The notes under the pieces are model-generated. The model saw only the letters and a program-made list of their open reading frames with translations, did not search any database and had not been told where the DNA came from. This document shows positions 17,475-24,499 of a stretch of DNA of 64,000 nucleotides, piece by piece. Source of the stretch: Bradyrhizobium sp. 1 (GTDB taxonomy: Bacteria > Pseudomonadota > Alphaproteobacteria > Rhizobiales > Xanthobacteraceae); contig NZ_JADPJH010000011.1 in assembly GCF_023073315.1 (NCBI RefSeq), positions 238,837 through 302,836 on the forward strand, given 5' to 3'. Every line of letters starts with the position of its first letter. Positions within the stretch are counted from its first letter, which is position 1. Both the position numbers and the translations under genes were made by a program.

Positions 17475-18245
17475 TTAGCCCTTGCGCTGGGCGACCATGA
17501 ACAGCCGTCGGAACGGGAACAGCGTCTGCCCCGCGGCATTCTTCGGGTACGCCTTGGCGACGCGCTCGCCATAGGCCGCTTCGAAAGCCGCCTTTTCGTC
17601 GCCCTGCAAAATGTCGAGATAGCGCGTCAGCCAGGTCCCCTTGGTCCATTCCTTCACGGGGTTGTCGCCTTCGAGCACCTGGAGATATTCGGTCTCCCAG
17701 ATGTCGACGTTCTCCGACAGCGGCGCCAGAAGATCATGATAGAAGGCCGGCCCCTCGACCGGCGGCGGCGTGACGAGGTGCTCGACCTTGGACCGCCACG
17801 GTCCGTTCAGCGCCGTCTCGCCGATCAGCACATGCGACGGGGCCAGGAAGTTGCGCGGCATCTGCACCGCCAGCATGCCGCCGGGCGCCACCTTCTCCAT
17901 GACCGACGGAAACAGTGCCGCATGATTGGGCAGCCAGTGCAGTGCGGCATTGGAATAGACCACATCGTATTGCTTGGTCGGGCGCCAATGGCCGAGGTCT
18001 TCGTGCGACCATTCCACGTCCGGCGCCGCCTTGCGGCCGGCAGCAACCATCTCGGCCGAGCCCTCGACGCCTGTTACGGCCGCATCCGGCCAGCGCTCCT
18101 TGATCAGTTTTGTCACGTTGCCCGCGCCCGCCCCGAGATCGGCGATCGTGCGCGGACCAACATCCGGTATCCGCATCAGCAGGTCGACGGCGGGCCGGAG
18201 CCGGTGGCCGGAGAATTTTAGATATTGCTGCGGATCCCAGACCAT
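17475..18245 (-). CDS. tam: Trans-aconitate 2-methyltransferase
   Basis: A 256-aa SAM-dependent methyltransferase that esterifies trans-aconitate, a spontaneous by-product and inhibitor of the citric acid cycle. It begins MVWDPQQYLKFSGHRLRPA and has the SAM-binding motif I region ADLGAGAGNVTKLI, followed by VTGVEGSAEMVAAG and the acidic/aromatic segment VYSNAALHWLPNH, all matching the Tam family (usually 250-260 aa). Start ATG 18245 fits the family; a longer reading from 18299 adds an unlikely Lys/Arg-rich tail. Cytoplasmic. It is leftward and divergent from the SDR gene. Confidence 0.9.
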   Translation of the reverse strand: MVWDPQQYLKFSGHRLRPAVDLLMRIPDVGPRTIADLGAGAGNVTKLIKERWPDAAVTGVEGSAEMVAAGRKAAPDVEWSHEDLGHWRPTKQYDVVYSNAALHWLPNHAALFPSVMEKVAPGGMLAVQMPRNFLAPSHVLIGETALNGPWRSKVEHLVTPPPVEGPAFYHDLLAPLSENVDIWETEYLQVLEGDNPVKEWTKGTWLTRYLDILQGDEKAAFEAAYGERVAKAYPKNAAGQTLFPFRRLFMVAQRKG

Positions 18246-18391
18246 CGTTCGACGCCTTTTCTTTTTCGTGTTTCCTTCGCGGCGGCTCTTGGTTACCACT
18301 GCTCGTCCCGCTCAGGCAATTCGCAAAGCCCGCGGGACGGGCAGGAAACGAACACCAAAAATCAAAAGCCAGAACAAGAAAGCGTGTGACC

Positions 18392-19135
18392 ATGGACCTC
18401 GGGCTCAAATCGAAAACCGCTGTTGTCACCGGCGCGAGCATCGGCATCGGCCGCGCCATCGCCAAGGGCCTTGCGGCCGAAGGCGTGCGCATCGTCGGCG
18501 TGGCCCGGCGCACCGATCTGCTTGCAGAGCTGGTGAAAGAGGTCGGCGGCGGCCTGATCACGCCGCTCGAGCAGGACGTGATGGCCAAGGATGCCGCCGA
18601 AAACATCGCGGCCTTCGCGGTGAGGGAGCTCGGCCATGTCGACATCCTCATCAACAATGCCGGCGGCAGCCGCCCCCTCCCCGTCGATGCGCCCGACAGC
18701 AAATGGGACGAGGCGATCGCGCTGAACTTCACCAGCTACCGCCGCATCGCGCATGCGCTGCTGCCGCAGATGATCGAGCGCAAATGGGGCCGCATCGTCA
18801 ACATCACGGGCAAGTCCGAGCCCGAAGGCCTCAACGCCGCGTTCGCCGCCAAGGCCGCCGTGCACGCCTGGGCCAAAGGCCTGTCGCGCGAGATCGGCGA
18901 GCACGGCATCACCATCAACTGCATCCCGCCCGGCCGCATCATGAGCGAGCAGATCCGCCGCAACTATGCCCCGGATTATCGCGAGCGTTTTGCGGAGGAA
19001 GAGATTCCGGTCGGCTACTGGGGCGAGCCGGAGGACCTGGCCGCGCTCGCGGTGTTTCTGGCCTCGCCTGTGGCAAGGTACATCACAGGGACGGTGATCC
19101 CGGTGGATGGCGGGTTGCGGCGGTATCAGTTCTAA
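18392..19135 (+). CDS. SDR-family oxidoreductase lacking the catalytic Tyr
   Basis: A 247-aa short-chain dehydrogenase/reductase-like protein. The cofactor loop TGASIGIGRAIAKG (about 12-25) and the NNAGG motif are intact and the C-terminus ends in the usual TGTVIPVDGGL. The catalytic YxxxK is not: the segment reads NAAFAAKAAVHAWAKG, so Lys is kept and Ala stands where Tyr should be. This could be a distinct SDR subfamily with another mechanism or a nonclassical role. Start ATG 18392 fits the family; an in-frame reading from 18110 is an extension without support. About 85 bases of this gene recur as a degenerate copy at 23563-23650. Confidence 0.82.
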   Translation: MDLGLKSKTAVVTGASIGIGRAIAKGLAAEGVRIVGVARRTDLLAELVKEVGGGLITPLEQDVMAKDAAENIAAFAVRELGHVDILINNAGGSRPLPVDAPDSKWDEAIALNFTSYRRIAHALLPQMIERKWGRIVNITGKSEPEGLNAAFAAKAAVHAWAKGLSREIGEHGITINCIPPGRIMSEQIRRNYAPDYRERFAEEEIPVGYWGEPEDLAALAVFLASPVARYITGTVIPVDGGLRRYQF

Positions 19136-19152
19136 CTTCCCGCACATCTCTC

Positions 19153-19205
19153 GTGTCCCGGACGCGGTGCAGCACGAAGTGCTGCTCCGCTGAGCCGGGA
19201 CCCAG
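19153..19205. repeat. Palindromic intergenic repeat downstream of the SDR gene
   Basis: Nested inverted repeats: outer GTCCCGG (19155-19161) with CCGGGAC (19195-19201), inner GCAGCAC (19169-19175) with GTGCTGC (19179-19185) around a GAA loop. It starts 17 bases after the SDR stop and could end or stabilise that transcript. No T tract. Confidence 0.6.
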
Positions 19206-19228
19206 TCATGCCGCCAGGGAATTCAGCC

Positions 19229-19310
19229 CGTAGGATGGGTTTCGCTTCAGCGAAACCCATCTCTCGACGTGAAGCATGATGGGTTTCGCAAGTGCTCTAC
19301 CCATCCTACG
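19229..19310. repeat. Palindromic repeat with 12-bp perfect outer arms
   Basis: CGTAGGATGGGT (19229-19240) pairs with ACCCATCCTACG (19299-19310). Inside are TTTCGC/GCGAAA arms with a TTCA centre and a second copy of ATGGGTTTCGC. A degenerate relative is found at 23484-23562, again beside SDR sequence. Confidence 0.75.
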
Positions 19311-19326
19311 CGCTACGAGAAAGACG

Positions 19327-19734
19327 ATGCCACGCCCACTTACTCCTAAAGAGCGTGATTTGATCGCCTTTATTCTAGGTCAGCATTCGCCTTTGCAGGA
19401 CCATTTTGGTCTCGTGGAGGAAATGAACGACGGTGGCATGGGTAGCCTTCGCTTTGTCGGCAGGGCAGACCGGCGTTTCGGCAGATGTATTGGCGAAGCC
19501 GAATTTGACGATGCCGATGGAGTGCCGGTGTCGGTAGCACTGAACGCCGATCAGCGCGGAGATCTGTTTGAACTCGATCTTTGGAAAGTCGATTTTTCGC
19601 CGCTACAAAGGATCGCAGCCCTAGTGAACTCCGATCCCCTAACGTTGGCCGCCACAGCCCGTAGGATCGGTAGAGCGAAGAGACTTGGCAAGAATCCTAG
19701 CCGTTTACGCGGACGAGTGTACGATTCGGCATGA
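19327..19734 (+). CDS. Hypothetical protein of 135 aa
   Basis: Begins MPRPLTPKERDLIAFILGQ and continues with an acidic, loosely conserved body (LVEEMNDGGMGSLRF, FDDADGVPVSVALNADQRGDLFELDLWKVDFSPL) and a basic tail. The pattern, a helical PLTPKE start followed by a beta-rich region ending in ELDLWKVDFSPL, resembles small DUF proteins found beside mobile elements (possibly the DUF6984 type). No signal peptide or membrane segment. It may be a cytoplasmic partner or immunity-like protein, but this is only a resemblance. Start ATG 19327 has no strong ribosome site; an in-frame ATG at 19276 lies in the preceding repeat. Its stop overlaps the start of an IS remnant. Confidence 0.6.
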   Translation: MPRPLTPKERDLIAFILGQHSPLQDHFGLVEEMNDGGMGSLRFVGRADRRFGRCIGEAEFDDADGVPVSVALNADQRGDLFELDLWKVDFSPLQRIAALVNSDPLTLAATARRIGRAKRLGKNPSRLRGRVYDSA

Positions 19735-19837
19735 CGAATCGTACGTTCAAGACCGGGCTAAGCCGTGATCAGGTAAGACTTCTGCCTGCGCGGGTCGAAG
19801 ATTATGTGGATCGCGAGAATCCCGTTCGCGCGATCGA
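19731..19837 (+). pseudogene. N-terminal remnant of an IS1182-type transposase
   Basis: The ATG at 19731 opens MTNRTFKTGLSRDQ, then VRLLPARVEDYVDRENPVRAID. This is the characteristic beginning of IS1182-family transposases (LLP...DYV...NPVRxID). The match breaks off at about 19837, where a different gene's remnant begins in another frame. No inverted repeat of an intact element is visible. Only about 35 codons remain. Confidence 0.65.
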
Positions 19838-19840
19838 TAG

Positions 19841-20017
19841 GGCACGGCACGATTAACCGGGCAAACGATCGGGGCACTTCTGATCACATTGCTGTTCGCC
19901 GTCACATCGGCCGATTTGGCACCCCGGATCGGCATCAGCATGGCAGCCGCGCTGGCGCTGGTCGCCGGCTGGGTGAGCCTCACCCGCCTGGCACGACGGC
20001 AGCGGACAAGCCAATGA
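19841..20017 (+). pseudogene. C-terminal remnant of an MFS exporter
   Basis: Reading from 19841, just after an in-frame TAG, the 58 codons give GTARLTGQTIGALLITLLF, then AVTSADLAPRIGISMAAALALVAGW and a basic end, closed by TGA at 20015-20017. GTARLTGQTIGALL corresponds to the start of the last helices of the DHA2-type exporter encoded at 28497-29885 (ATARLTGQTTGAAL in that protein). There is no start codon or N-terminal part, so this is gene debris fused to the IS1182 remnant. Confidence 0.65.
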
Positions 20018-20038
20018 CAGGCGTCAGCAGCAAGTGCT

Positions 20039-20368
20039 CTACTTGAAATAAGAAGGGTAGGTCCAGTACTGGCCTTTCTCCTCTACCGGATGTGCCCGCA
20101 TGATCGCTTTTTGGCCGGCGCGGAGGTCTTCATCGACAATCATCGCCGTGCCCACGGGAAAGGTGCGGCACTCTCCCGAACCCTTCTGCTCGCGCCAGAA
20201 TGGCGCGAAGCGAGCGGGGTCACCCATCAGTTCGCCGAGCGTTTTCAACGTCGGCCATGACTTGCATGCAACGGCTGCAGCCGTTGCGATCACCCTCTGG
20301 CCCGGGCTGTGGGCCTGCACAGCACCACAGGTGGTCAGGGCAACGATGATGACGACGATGAGCTTCAC
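20039..20368 (-). CDS. Small secreted protein of unknown function
   Basis: Read from the GTG at 20368, with GGGGA at the right distance, this is a 109-aa protein with a signal peptide (MKLIVVIIVALTTCGAVQAHS) and a mature part of about 90 residues containing two Cys (VACKSWPTL and SGECRTFPVG) that could form one disulfide. The end reads EEKGQYWTYPSYFK. It resembles no family I can name. An upstream ATG at 20413 is possible but would mask the signal peptide. It follows the 20410-20946 gene closely, and the two are likely cotranscribed exported proteins. Confidence 0.6.
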   Translation of the reverse strand: MKLIVVIIVALTTCGAVQAHSPGQRVIATAAAVACKSWPTLKTLGELMGDPARFAPFWREQKGSGECRTFPVGTAMIVDEDLRAGQKAIMRAHPVEEKGQYWTYPSYFK

Positions 20369-20409
20369 GCCCGGTCCCCATGCTTGACCGCATTTGATGT
20401 CGCGCGGCC

Positions 20410-20946
20410 TCATTTCTGCAGCACCTGCACTTGCCGTAGCACGGCCAGCAGCTCGGCTCGCAGTTTGGTGGACGGGATCGTGGCGCGGGCGACGGTGGAC
20501 AGGTGCAAGTCGATCCACGTCCCTGCCTCGATCCGCTCGGCCCGCAGATTAGACTGAATGGCGCTCGGCAGGGACACGTCGAATGCGACCACCTCCCATG
20601 CGCCCTCCCGCAGCGTTTCGACCCGAGTTGGCGCGCGGGCGCGCGCGTAAACCGGAGATCGCGATTCACCCTCCCAGAACGCGTTGAGCCCCTTGTATTG
20701 TTGTGCCGGCTCCAGCCAGCCGCTGACGATCAGCAGCGGCTCCTGTCGGGTCAGCTTGAAGTAGTTGGGTTTGGCGGCCGCCGCATCAGGCAGCAGCGAG
20801 GGGTCAGAAACCTTCACGACGACCCGGCTCTGCGGCATTGTAAATGTGAACGGTACTTCGGACCGGGCAACGCCGCTCAAAGCGGTCAGTGCGATGATAC
20901 AAAAGGTGCACAACAGCGCAAATCCGTGCCCGGCGTGAGATCGCAT
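20410..20946 (-). CDS. Secreted protein of unknown function, 178 aa
   Basis: Start ATG 20946 follows GAGGGGGAG. The signal peptide is MRSHAGHGFALLCTFCIIALTALSGVARS (cleavage near residue 29). The mature part looks beta-rich and begins EVPFTFTMPQSRVVVKVSDP, with FKLTRQEPLLIVSGWLEP and FDVSLPSAIQSNLRAERIEAGTWIDLHLS. No catalytic motif stands out. Such short beta proteins may be periplasmic binding or surface factors. It ends about 40 bases before the start of the small secreted gene at 20368. Confidence 0.6.
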   Translation of the reverse strand: MRSHAGHGFALLCTFCIIALTALSGVARSEVPFTFTMPQSRVVVKVSDPSLLPDAAAAKPNYFKLTRQEPLLIVSGWLEPAQQYKGLNAFWEGESRSPVYARARAPTRVETLREGAWEVVAFDVSLPSAIQSNLRAERIEAGTWIDLHLSTVARATIPSTKLRAELLAVLRQVQVLQK

Positions 20947-21071
20947 CACTCCCCCTCGACAAAATCAACCGGGATCATAGCTAGCGCGAGATGCACGCAT
21001 AGCCAGTCGTCTGCTCGAGCTCGCCTCATCGACCTTCACCAATATGAACCAGCAATTCCGGGGATCGTCTG

Positions 21072-21488
21072 ATGTCATCTGTAGCAACCACGTTCGTGCA
21101 ATCATTCTTCCACGGCACACGGGCCGATTTGAAACCCGGCGACCTGATTGCCGTCGGCCACCCATCCAACTTCACCGACATCAAGCCGCTATCCTGGGTC
21201 TATTTCGCGGCCACGCTGGATGCGGCGATCTGGGGCGCCGAGCTGGCCGCAGGCACCGCACGCGGACGCATTTACGTCGTGGAGCCGACCGGGCCGATCG
21301 TGGACGATCCCAACGTGACGGATAAGAAGTTTCCCGGCAATCCGACGCTGTCATATCGCTCCCGCGATCCGTTGAGGGTCATCGCAGAAGTAACGCAATG
21401 GCAAGGCCATACGCCTGAACGGCTGCAGCAGATGAAAGACAACATCGCTCGCCTCAAGGCGGAGGGTAATAACAACATCATCGACTAG
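21072..21488 (+). CDS. arr: Rifamycin (rifampin) ADP-ribosyltransferase Arr
   Basis: A 138-aa enzyme that transfers ADP-ribose from NAD+ to the ansa-chain hydroxyl of rifamycins, inactivating them. The sequence follows the Arr family: FFHGTRADLKPGDLIAVGHPSN, WVYFAATLDAAIWGAELAAG, RGRIYVVEPTGPIVDDPN and DKKFPGNPTLSYRSRDPLRV, closely paralleling mycobacterial Arr in length and motif order, including the conserved His and the catalytic Asp region. Cytoplasmic, no signal peptide. The ATG follows GGGGA at good spacing. It stands alone in a repeat-rich accessory region, suggesting acquisition or retention as an accessory resistance gene. Confidence 0.93.
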   Translation: MSSVATTFVQSFFHGTRADLKPGDLIAVGHPSNFTDIKPLSWVYFAATLDAAIWGAELAAGTARGRIYVVEPTGPIVDDPNVTDKKFPGNPTLSYRSRDPLRVIAEVTQWQGHTPERLQQMKDNIARLKAEGNNNIID

Positions 21489-21625
21489 ATCTACGAGGAT
21501 CAGGCAGCGAAACCCATCGGCGGCATGCGACGTGACGCGCCGCAGCCCCGAAGGGCTCAGAAGCCGCCCCCTTATGCGGAACGCGCGGAAGGTCGGCCAC
21601 AGGCCAATGGCTAAAGACCTGCCGC

Positions 21626-21979
21626 CTATTGATGGAGAAGTGTTTGCCAGTCTGAAGGCACCGCGTCGGCGGGTCCGGGCACCGGCTGATCCAACGGACG
21701 CGAGTGAGGACCCTGAAGCTTCGGGCCGGCGAAACTCTCACCTGTCCGATAGTCGTAAAACCATCGTTCACCCGGCTCGAAGCTCGTGATGATCGGGTGA
21801 CCTGTCGCCGCGTTATGTCTCGACGCATGCTGATTTGGTGAAGTATCACAGCAGCCGATGTGACCGCATTCGACACATCTGCGAAGATGCAGCCACCACC
21901 CACCCGCAGCCGAGCATTCCACGCAACCCGTGCCGGTCGGCTTGGCCGCGAGGTTGATGCCATCCCTCTCAGACTTCAT
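21626..21979 (-). CDS. UBP-type zinc finger protein
   Basis: A 117-aa protein dominated by a ZnF_UBP-like domain (about 15-85). It has GCVECSAAGGWWLHLRRCVECGHIGCCD with paired Cys-x2-Cys ligands, followed by spaced His (NQHASRHNAATGHPIITSFEPG) and the aromatic end WFYDYRTGESF that in eukaryotic UBP fingers binds the ubiquitin C-terminus. Bacterial versions are common in alphaproteobacteria and their ligand is unknown. The C-terminal 30 residues are Pro-rich. Start ATG 21979. Confidence 0.85.
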   Translation of the reverse strand: MKSERDGINLAAKPTGTGCVECSAAGGWWLHLRRCVECGHIGCCDTSPNQHASRHNAATGHPIITSFEPGERWFYDYRTGESFAGPKLQGPHSRPLDQPVPGPADAVPSDWQTLLHQ

Positions 21980-22321
21980 CGGTCAACTCACTGGAAGTGC
22001 TCGTGGTCACCACAGATGCATTCACGCTGCGATCTCGTCCCCGATCCCTGCCATCGTCGCATTTTGCCAGTGTTCTGCCCGACGCGTCAACGTCGCCGCA
22101 GCACAGAGCTTCTCGCGGGACAATTGGGGCGCCTTCACACAAAATTGCGGTGTGATGCGAAGGCGTGACATCGCTCGGCGACGAAAAAACGGCACATTCC
22201 AATCCCCAACAATCACGGCCGGCGCCGCAGCCGCACCGCGGACTGCAAATGGACGAAACGTCTCGCCGATGGATGCACCACAGGCCCTGTCCTTGCCAAT
22301 TCGTTACGGGAGACCCGCAAC
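21980..22321. repeat. Gene-free stretch holding a dispersed repeat
   Basis: No convincing gene. The segment 22065-22096 (TGCCAGTGTTCTGCCCGACG, then GTCAACGTCGC) recurs at 27106-27137 with three differences in 32 bases. The flanks (about 22010-22110) resemble the same family more loosely. Downstream of it there is only the ribosome site GGGAGA for the amidohydrolase gene. The repeat is a noncoding dispersed sequence of the kind seen repeatedly in Bradyrhizobium. Confidence 0.6.
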
Positions 22322-23416
22322 ATGAACATTTGGGATCGGAAATCCGGAAGGCATCACGCCTGCCCCACCTGTTACAGCCCGTCCGCGTCGCGCCGCGGCT
22401 TTCTCGCGGGGGTCGGTGCACTTGGCCTCGCCTCGGCCATCCCGGCCGTTGCGGTGCACGGACAAACCAAGCCGGCGCTGATCGATACCCACCTTCATTT
22501 CTATCCGCCTGAATATCAGAAGCTTTGGCTTGGCTACGAAGACGCACACAAGCAACCGCACTTTCCCGGTCAGGTGGCCTGGACCCGCGAGAAGCTGATC
22601 GAGGACATGGATCGCAATGGCATACGCACAGGCATCCTGTCGGTCGCCTCCACGCCAGGCGTGTGGTTTGACGTTGGACCGGCGGAAGCTGGCCGGCTCG
22701 CTCGCGCCTGCAATGAGTATGCAGCGGACATGATGCGCAACCATCCGGGCCGTTTCGGCTTGTTCGCGACCTTGTCGATGCTGGACATCGATGCCACGCT
22801 CAAGGAGATCGACTATGCGTTCGACACGCTGAAGGCGGACGGGATCGGGCTGCAAACCAGCTACGGCGACAAATGGCTGGGCAATGCCGCCTACAGGCCG
22901 GTGTTGGAAGAACTGAACCGTCGCAAGGCGGTGGTTTACGTGCATCCGCTGGTCGCGAGTTGCTGTAATGCGCTCAGCGTCGGTACGTTTCCGGCGGTGA
23001 TCGAAGTCCCGCACGACACCACACGCAGCGTGACGAGCCTTCTGCTCAGCGGCGCATTTGCCCGCCACCGCGACATCAAATGGCTGTTCTCGCACGCCGG
23101 CGGCACGATTCCGATGATGGCCGGGCGCATCGATTCGTTCTATGGGGCGCGGCCCGACCTGAAGGAGTTTGCACCGGAGGGGATCGAAGGCGAGCTACGC
23201 CGGCTTCACTACGACACCGCGAACGCGACCTTCGCGCCGTCCATGGCCGCGCTGCTCAAGCTGGTACCCGCCTCCCAGATCACCTACGGCACCGACTATC
23301 CGTATTTCGGCCTTGGCCAGTTCGCGCAGTTGCAGAAGCTTGGCCTCTCGACAGGGGATCTCGATGCGATTGGCCATGAGAACGCGATACGTCTCGTTCC
23401 GCGGCTGCGGGCCTAG
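22322..23416 (+). CDS. Tat-exported ACMSD-family amidohydrolase
   Basis: A 364-aa metal-dependent hydrolase/decarboxylase of the aminocarboxymuconate-semialdehyde decarboxylase type. The N-terminus has a twin-arginine-like signal ([22 protein letters not shown], cleavage near AVHG), so it probably acts in the periplasm. The TIM barrel shows the first metal motif DTHLHFYP, a long loop, the His in [14 protein letters not shown] and the Asp in YGTDYPYF. Natural substrates of the exported members are unknown; decarboxylation or hydrolysis of an aromatic-derived acid is the usual inference. GGGAGA precedes the ATG. It is a single gene in the accessory region. Confidence 0.82.
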   Translation: MNIWDRKSGRHHACPTCYSPSASRRGFLAGVGALGLASAIPAVAVHGQTKPALIDTHLHFYPPEYQKLWLGYEDAHKQPHFPGQVAWTREKLIEDMDRNGIRTGILSVASTPGVWFDVGPAEAGRLARACNEYAADMMRNHPGRFGLFATLSMLDIDATLKEIDYAFDTLKADGIGLQTSYGDKWLGNAAYRPVLEELNRRKAVVYVHPLVASCCNALSVGTFPAVIEVPHDTTRSVTSLLLSGAFARHRDIKWLFSHAGGTIPMMAGRIDSFYGARPDLKEFAPEGIEGELRRLHYDTANATFAPSMAALLKLVPASQITYGTDYPYFGLGQFAQLQKLGLSTGDLDAIGHENAIRLVPRLRA

Positions 23417-23483
23417 AGCATCATCGGGAAAAGTGCGGCGCGGCTTCGGCAGGGCATCATCCCGATGGCTGCGACGGCCTGTG

Positions 23484-23562
23484 AGATGGGTAGAGCGCAG
23501 CGATACCCATCGACAGCATCCAACGTGACACGTGATGGGTTCGCAAGTGCTCCATCTTACGG
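23484..23562. repeat. Degenerate copy of the 19229-19310 palindromic repeat
   Basis: ATGGGTAGAGCGCAGCGATACCCAT (25 bases, 23485-23509) and TGATGGGTTCGCAAGTGCTCCATCTTACGG match the core phrases ATGGGTTTCGCAAGTGCTCTACCCATCCTACG of the other copy, with several changes. It directly precedes the truncated SDR copy. Confidence 0.6.
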
Positions 23563-23650
23563 GCTTTCGCAAAGCCGCTGTGCACGCCTGGGACAAGCGC
23601 CGGTCGCGCGAGATCGGCGAGGACGGCATCATCATCAACTGCATCTGCCA
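23563..23650 (+). pseudogene. Truncated copy of the SDR gene at 18392-19135
   Basis: From 23581 the sequence is colinear with 18861-18925 of the SDR gene, with 59 of 65 bases identical by eye; the flanking bases (23563-23580) also resemble 18843-18860 loosely. It has no start codon or flanking SDR sequence and carries substitutions, so it is debris of a duplicated segment. It lies beside a degenerate copy of the same palindromic repeat that borders the SDR locus. Confidence 0.75.
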
Positions 23651-23662
23651 TAAGCGGTCTTG

Positions 23663-24295
23663 TTAAGCGGCCGCTGAATCGCGCGCGAAACCGAGAAAGA
23701 ACCGCTGCATTTCCTGATCTACCTTAGTCCGCGCCGCGGCCACCGCATTCGGCCCCGATCCTTCAACGGAGAAAAACGTCAGATCATGCAGTCCGATGGT
23801 ACCGAGGATGGCCTTTAGATAGGGCGTGAGAAAATCAGGCTGATGCGTGCGCTCGCGGGAAAATCTTCCGCCCGAGGACACTGCGACAAAAACCGGACGG
23901 TCGCGTAACGCCCCGAGTTTTCCTTGAGCAGTTACGTTGAACGTTCGACGGACTCGAACGACGTGATCTATCCAGAATTTGAGAGCGACAGGTACTGTGA
24001 AGTTATGCATTGGAGTTGCGATGACCACGAAGTCCGCGCTCTCCAGTTCCTGGATCAGTTCTTCGGACCGGGACATAGAACCTTCGGCAAACAGTTCCGC
24101 GAAAGATCGCTCCGTTCCACCGAGAGCAGTTGCATAACTTTCATCGAGGTTGGCGACGGCGCCGCCGATCGGTCGAACGATGACCGTTGCTGTGGGCTGG
24201 CTATCCAGCAAGTGGCCGAGGATTTTTTGGGATAACCTGTAACTCTCCGAGGCCTGCCCGCGGGGACTGCAAATCAAATGCAATATTTTCTTCAT
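23663..24295 (-). CDS. azoR: FMN-dependent NADH-azoreductase
   Basis: A 210-aa flavodoxin-fold oxidoreductase that reduces azo dyes and quinones with NADH. It begins MKKILHLICSPRGQASESYRLSQ, the FMN-phosphate-binding loop, and continues with ADFVVIATPMHNFTVPVALKFWIDHVVR, the signature of the AzoR/quinone reductase family, and FVAVSSGGRF. Start ATG 24295 follows GGAAAG and fits the family length of about 200 aa; an in-frame reading from 24463 would add an unlikely 56-residue extension. It is divergent from the MocR regulator, whose probable operator lies 66-99 bases upstream. Confidence 0.9.
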   Translation of the reverse strand: MKKILHLICSPRGQASESYRLSQKILGHLLDSQPTATVIVRPIGGAVANLDESYATALGGTERSFAELFAEGSMSRSEELIQELESADFVVIATPMHNFTVPVALKFWIDHVVRVRRTFNVTAQGKLGALRDRPVFVAVSSGGRFSRERTHQPDFLTPYLKAILGTIGLHDLTFFSVEGSGPNAVAAARTKVDQEMQRFFLGFARDSAAA

Positions 24296-24361
24296 CCGCT
24301 TTCCAATCGCTGCTGTGTGAACCCTGATCATCAACGATAAGCAATCGCGGCCTGCATCCAA

Positions 24362-24394
24362 GGACCATGAATGAGCTTTGCGACTGGTCCATGA
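24362..24394 (-). promoter_or_regulatory. Probable MocR operator in the azoR/mocR intergenic region
   Basis: On the minus strand, TCATGGACC (24394-24386) is followed 24 bases later by TCATGGTCC (24370-24362). The longer frame ATCATGGACCAG-N13-TCATGGTCCTT is shared with the site upstream of the ahpD-like gene at 25948-25983. Direct repeats with this spacing, on one face of DNA, are typical targets of MocR-type regulators. Positioned 66 bases from the azoR start codon. Confidence 0.65.
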
Positions 24395-24499
24395 TTTGTC
24401 GCTCGCAAGCTCGACGGCTATAGCGCCCCGAGAAGTGGAGACCAGTTCGAGCCGTTGTGGCATACTGGGTTTTCGTTCATCGAAAGATCGGATCGGGCC

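Noticed and set aside
17455..17476. Direct repeat GTCGCATT spaced 14 bases near the tam stop codon, as a TRAP operator
   Set aside because: Short, overlaps the tam stop codon and is some 180 bases from dctP; can arise by chance.
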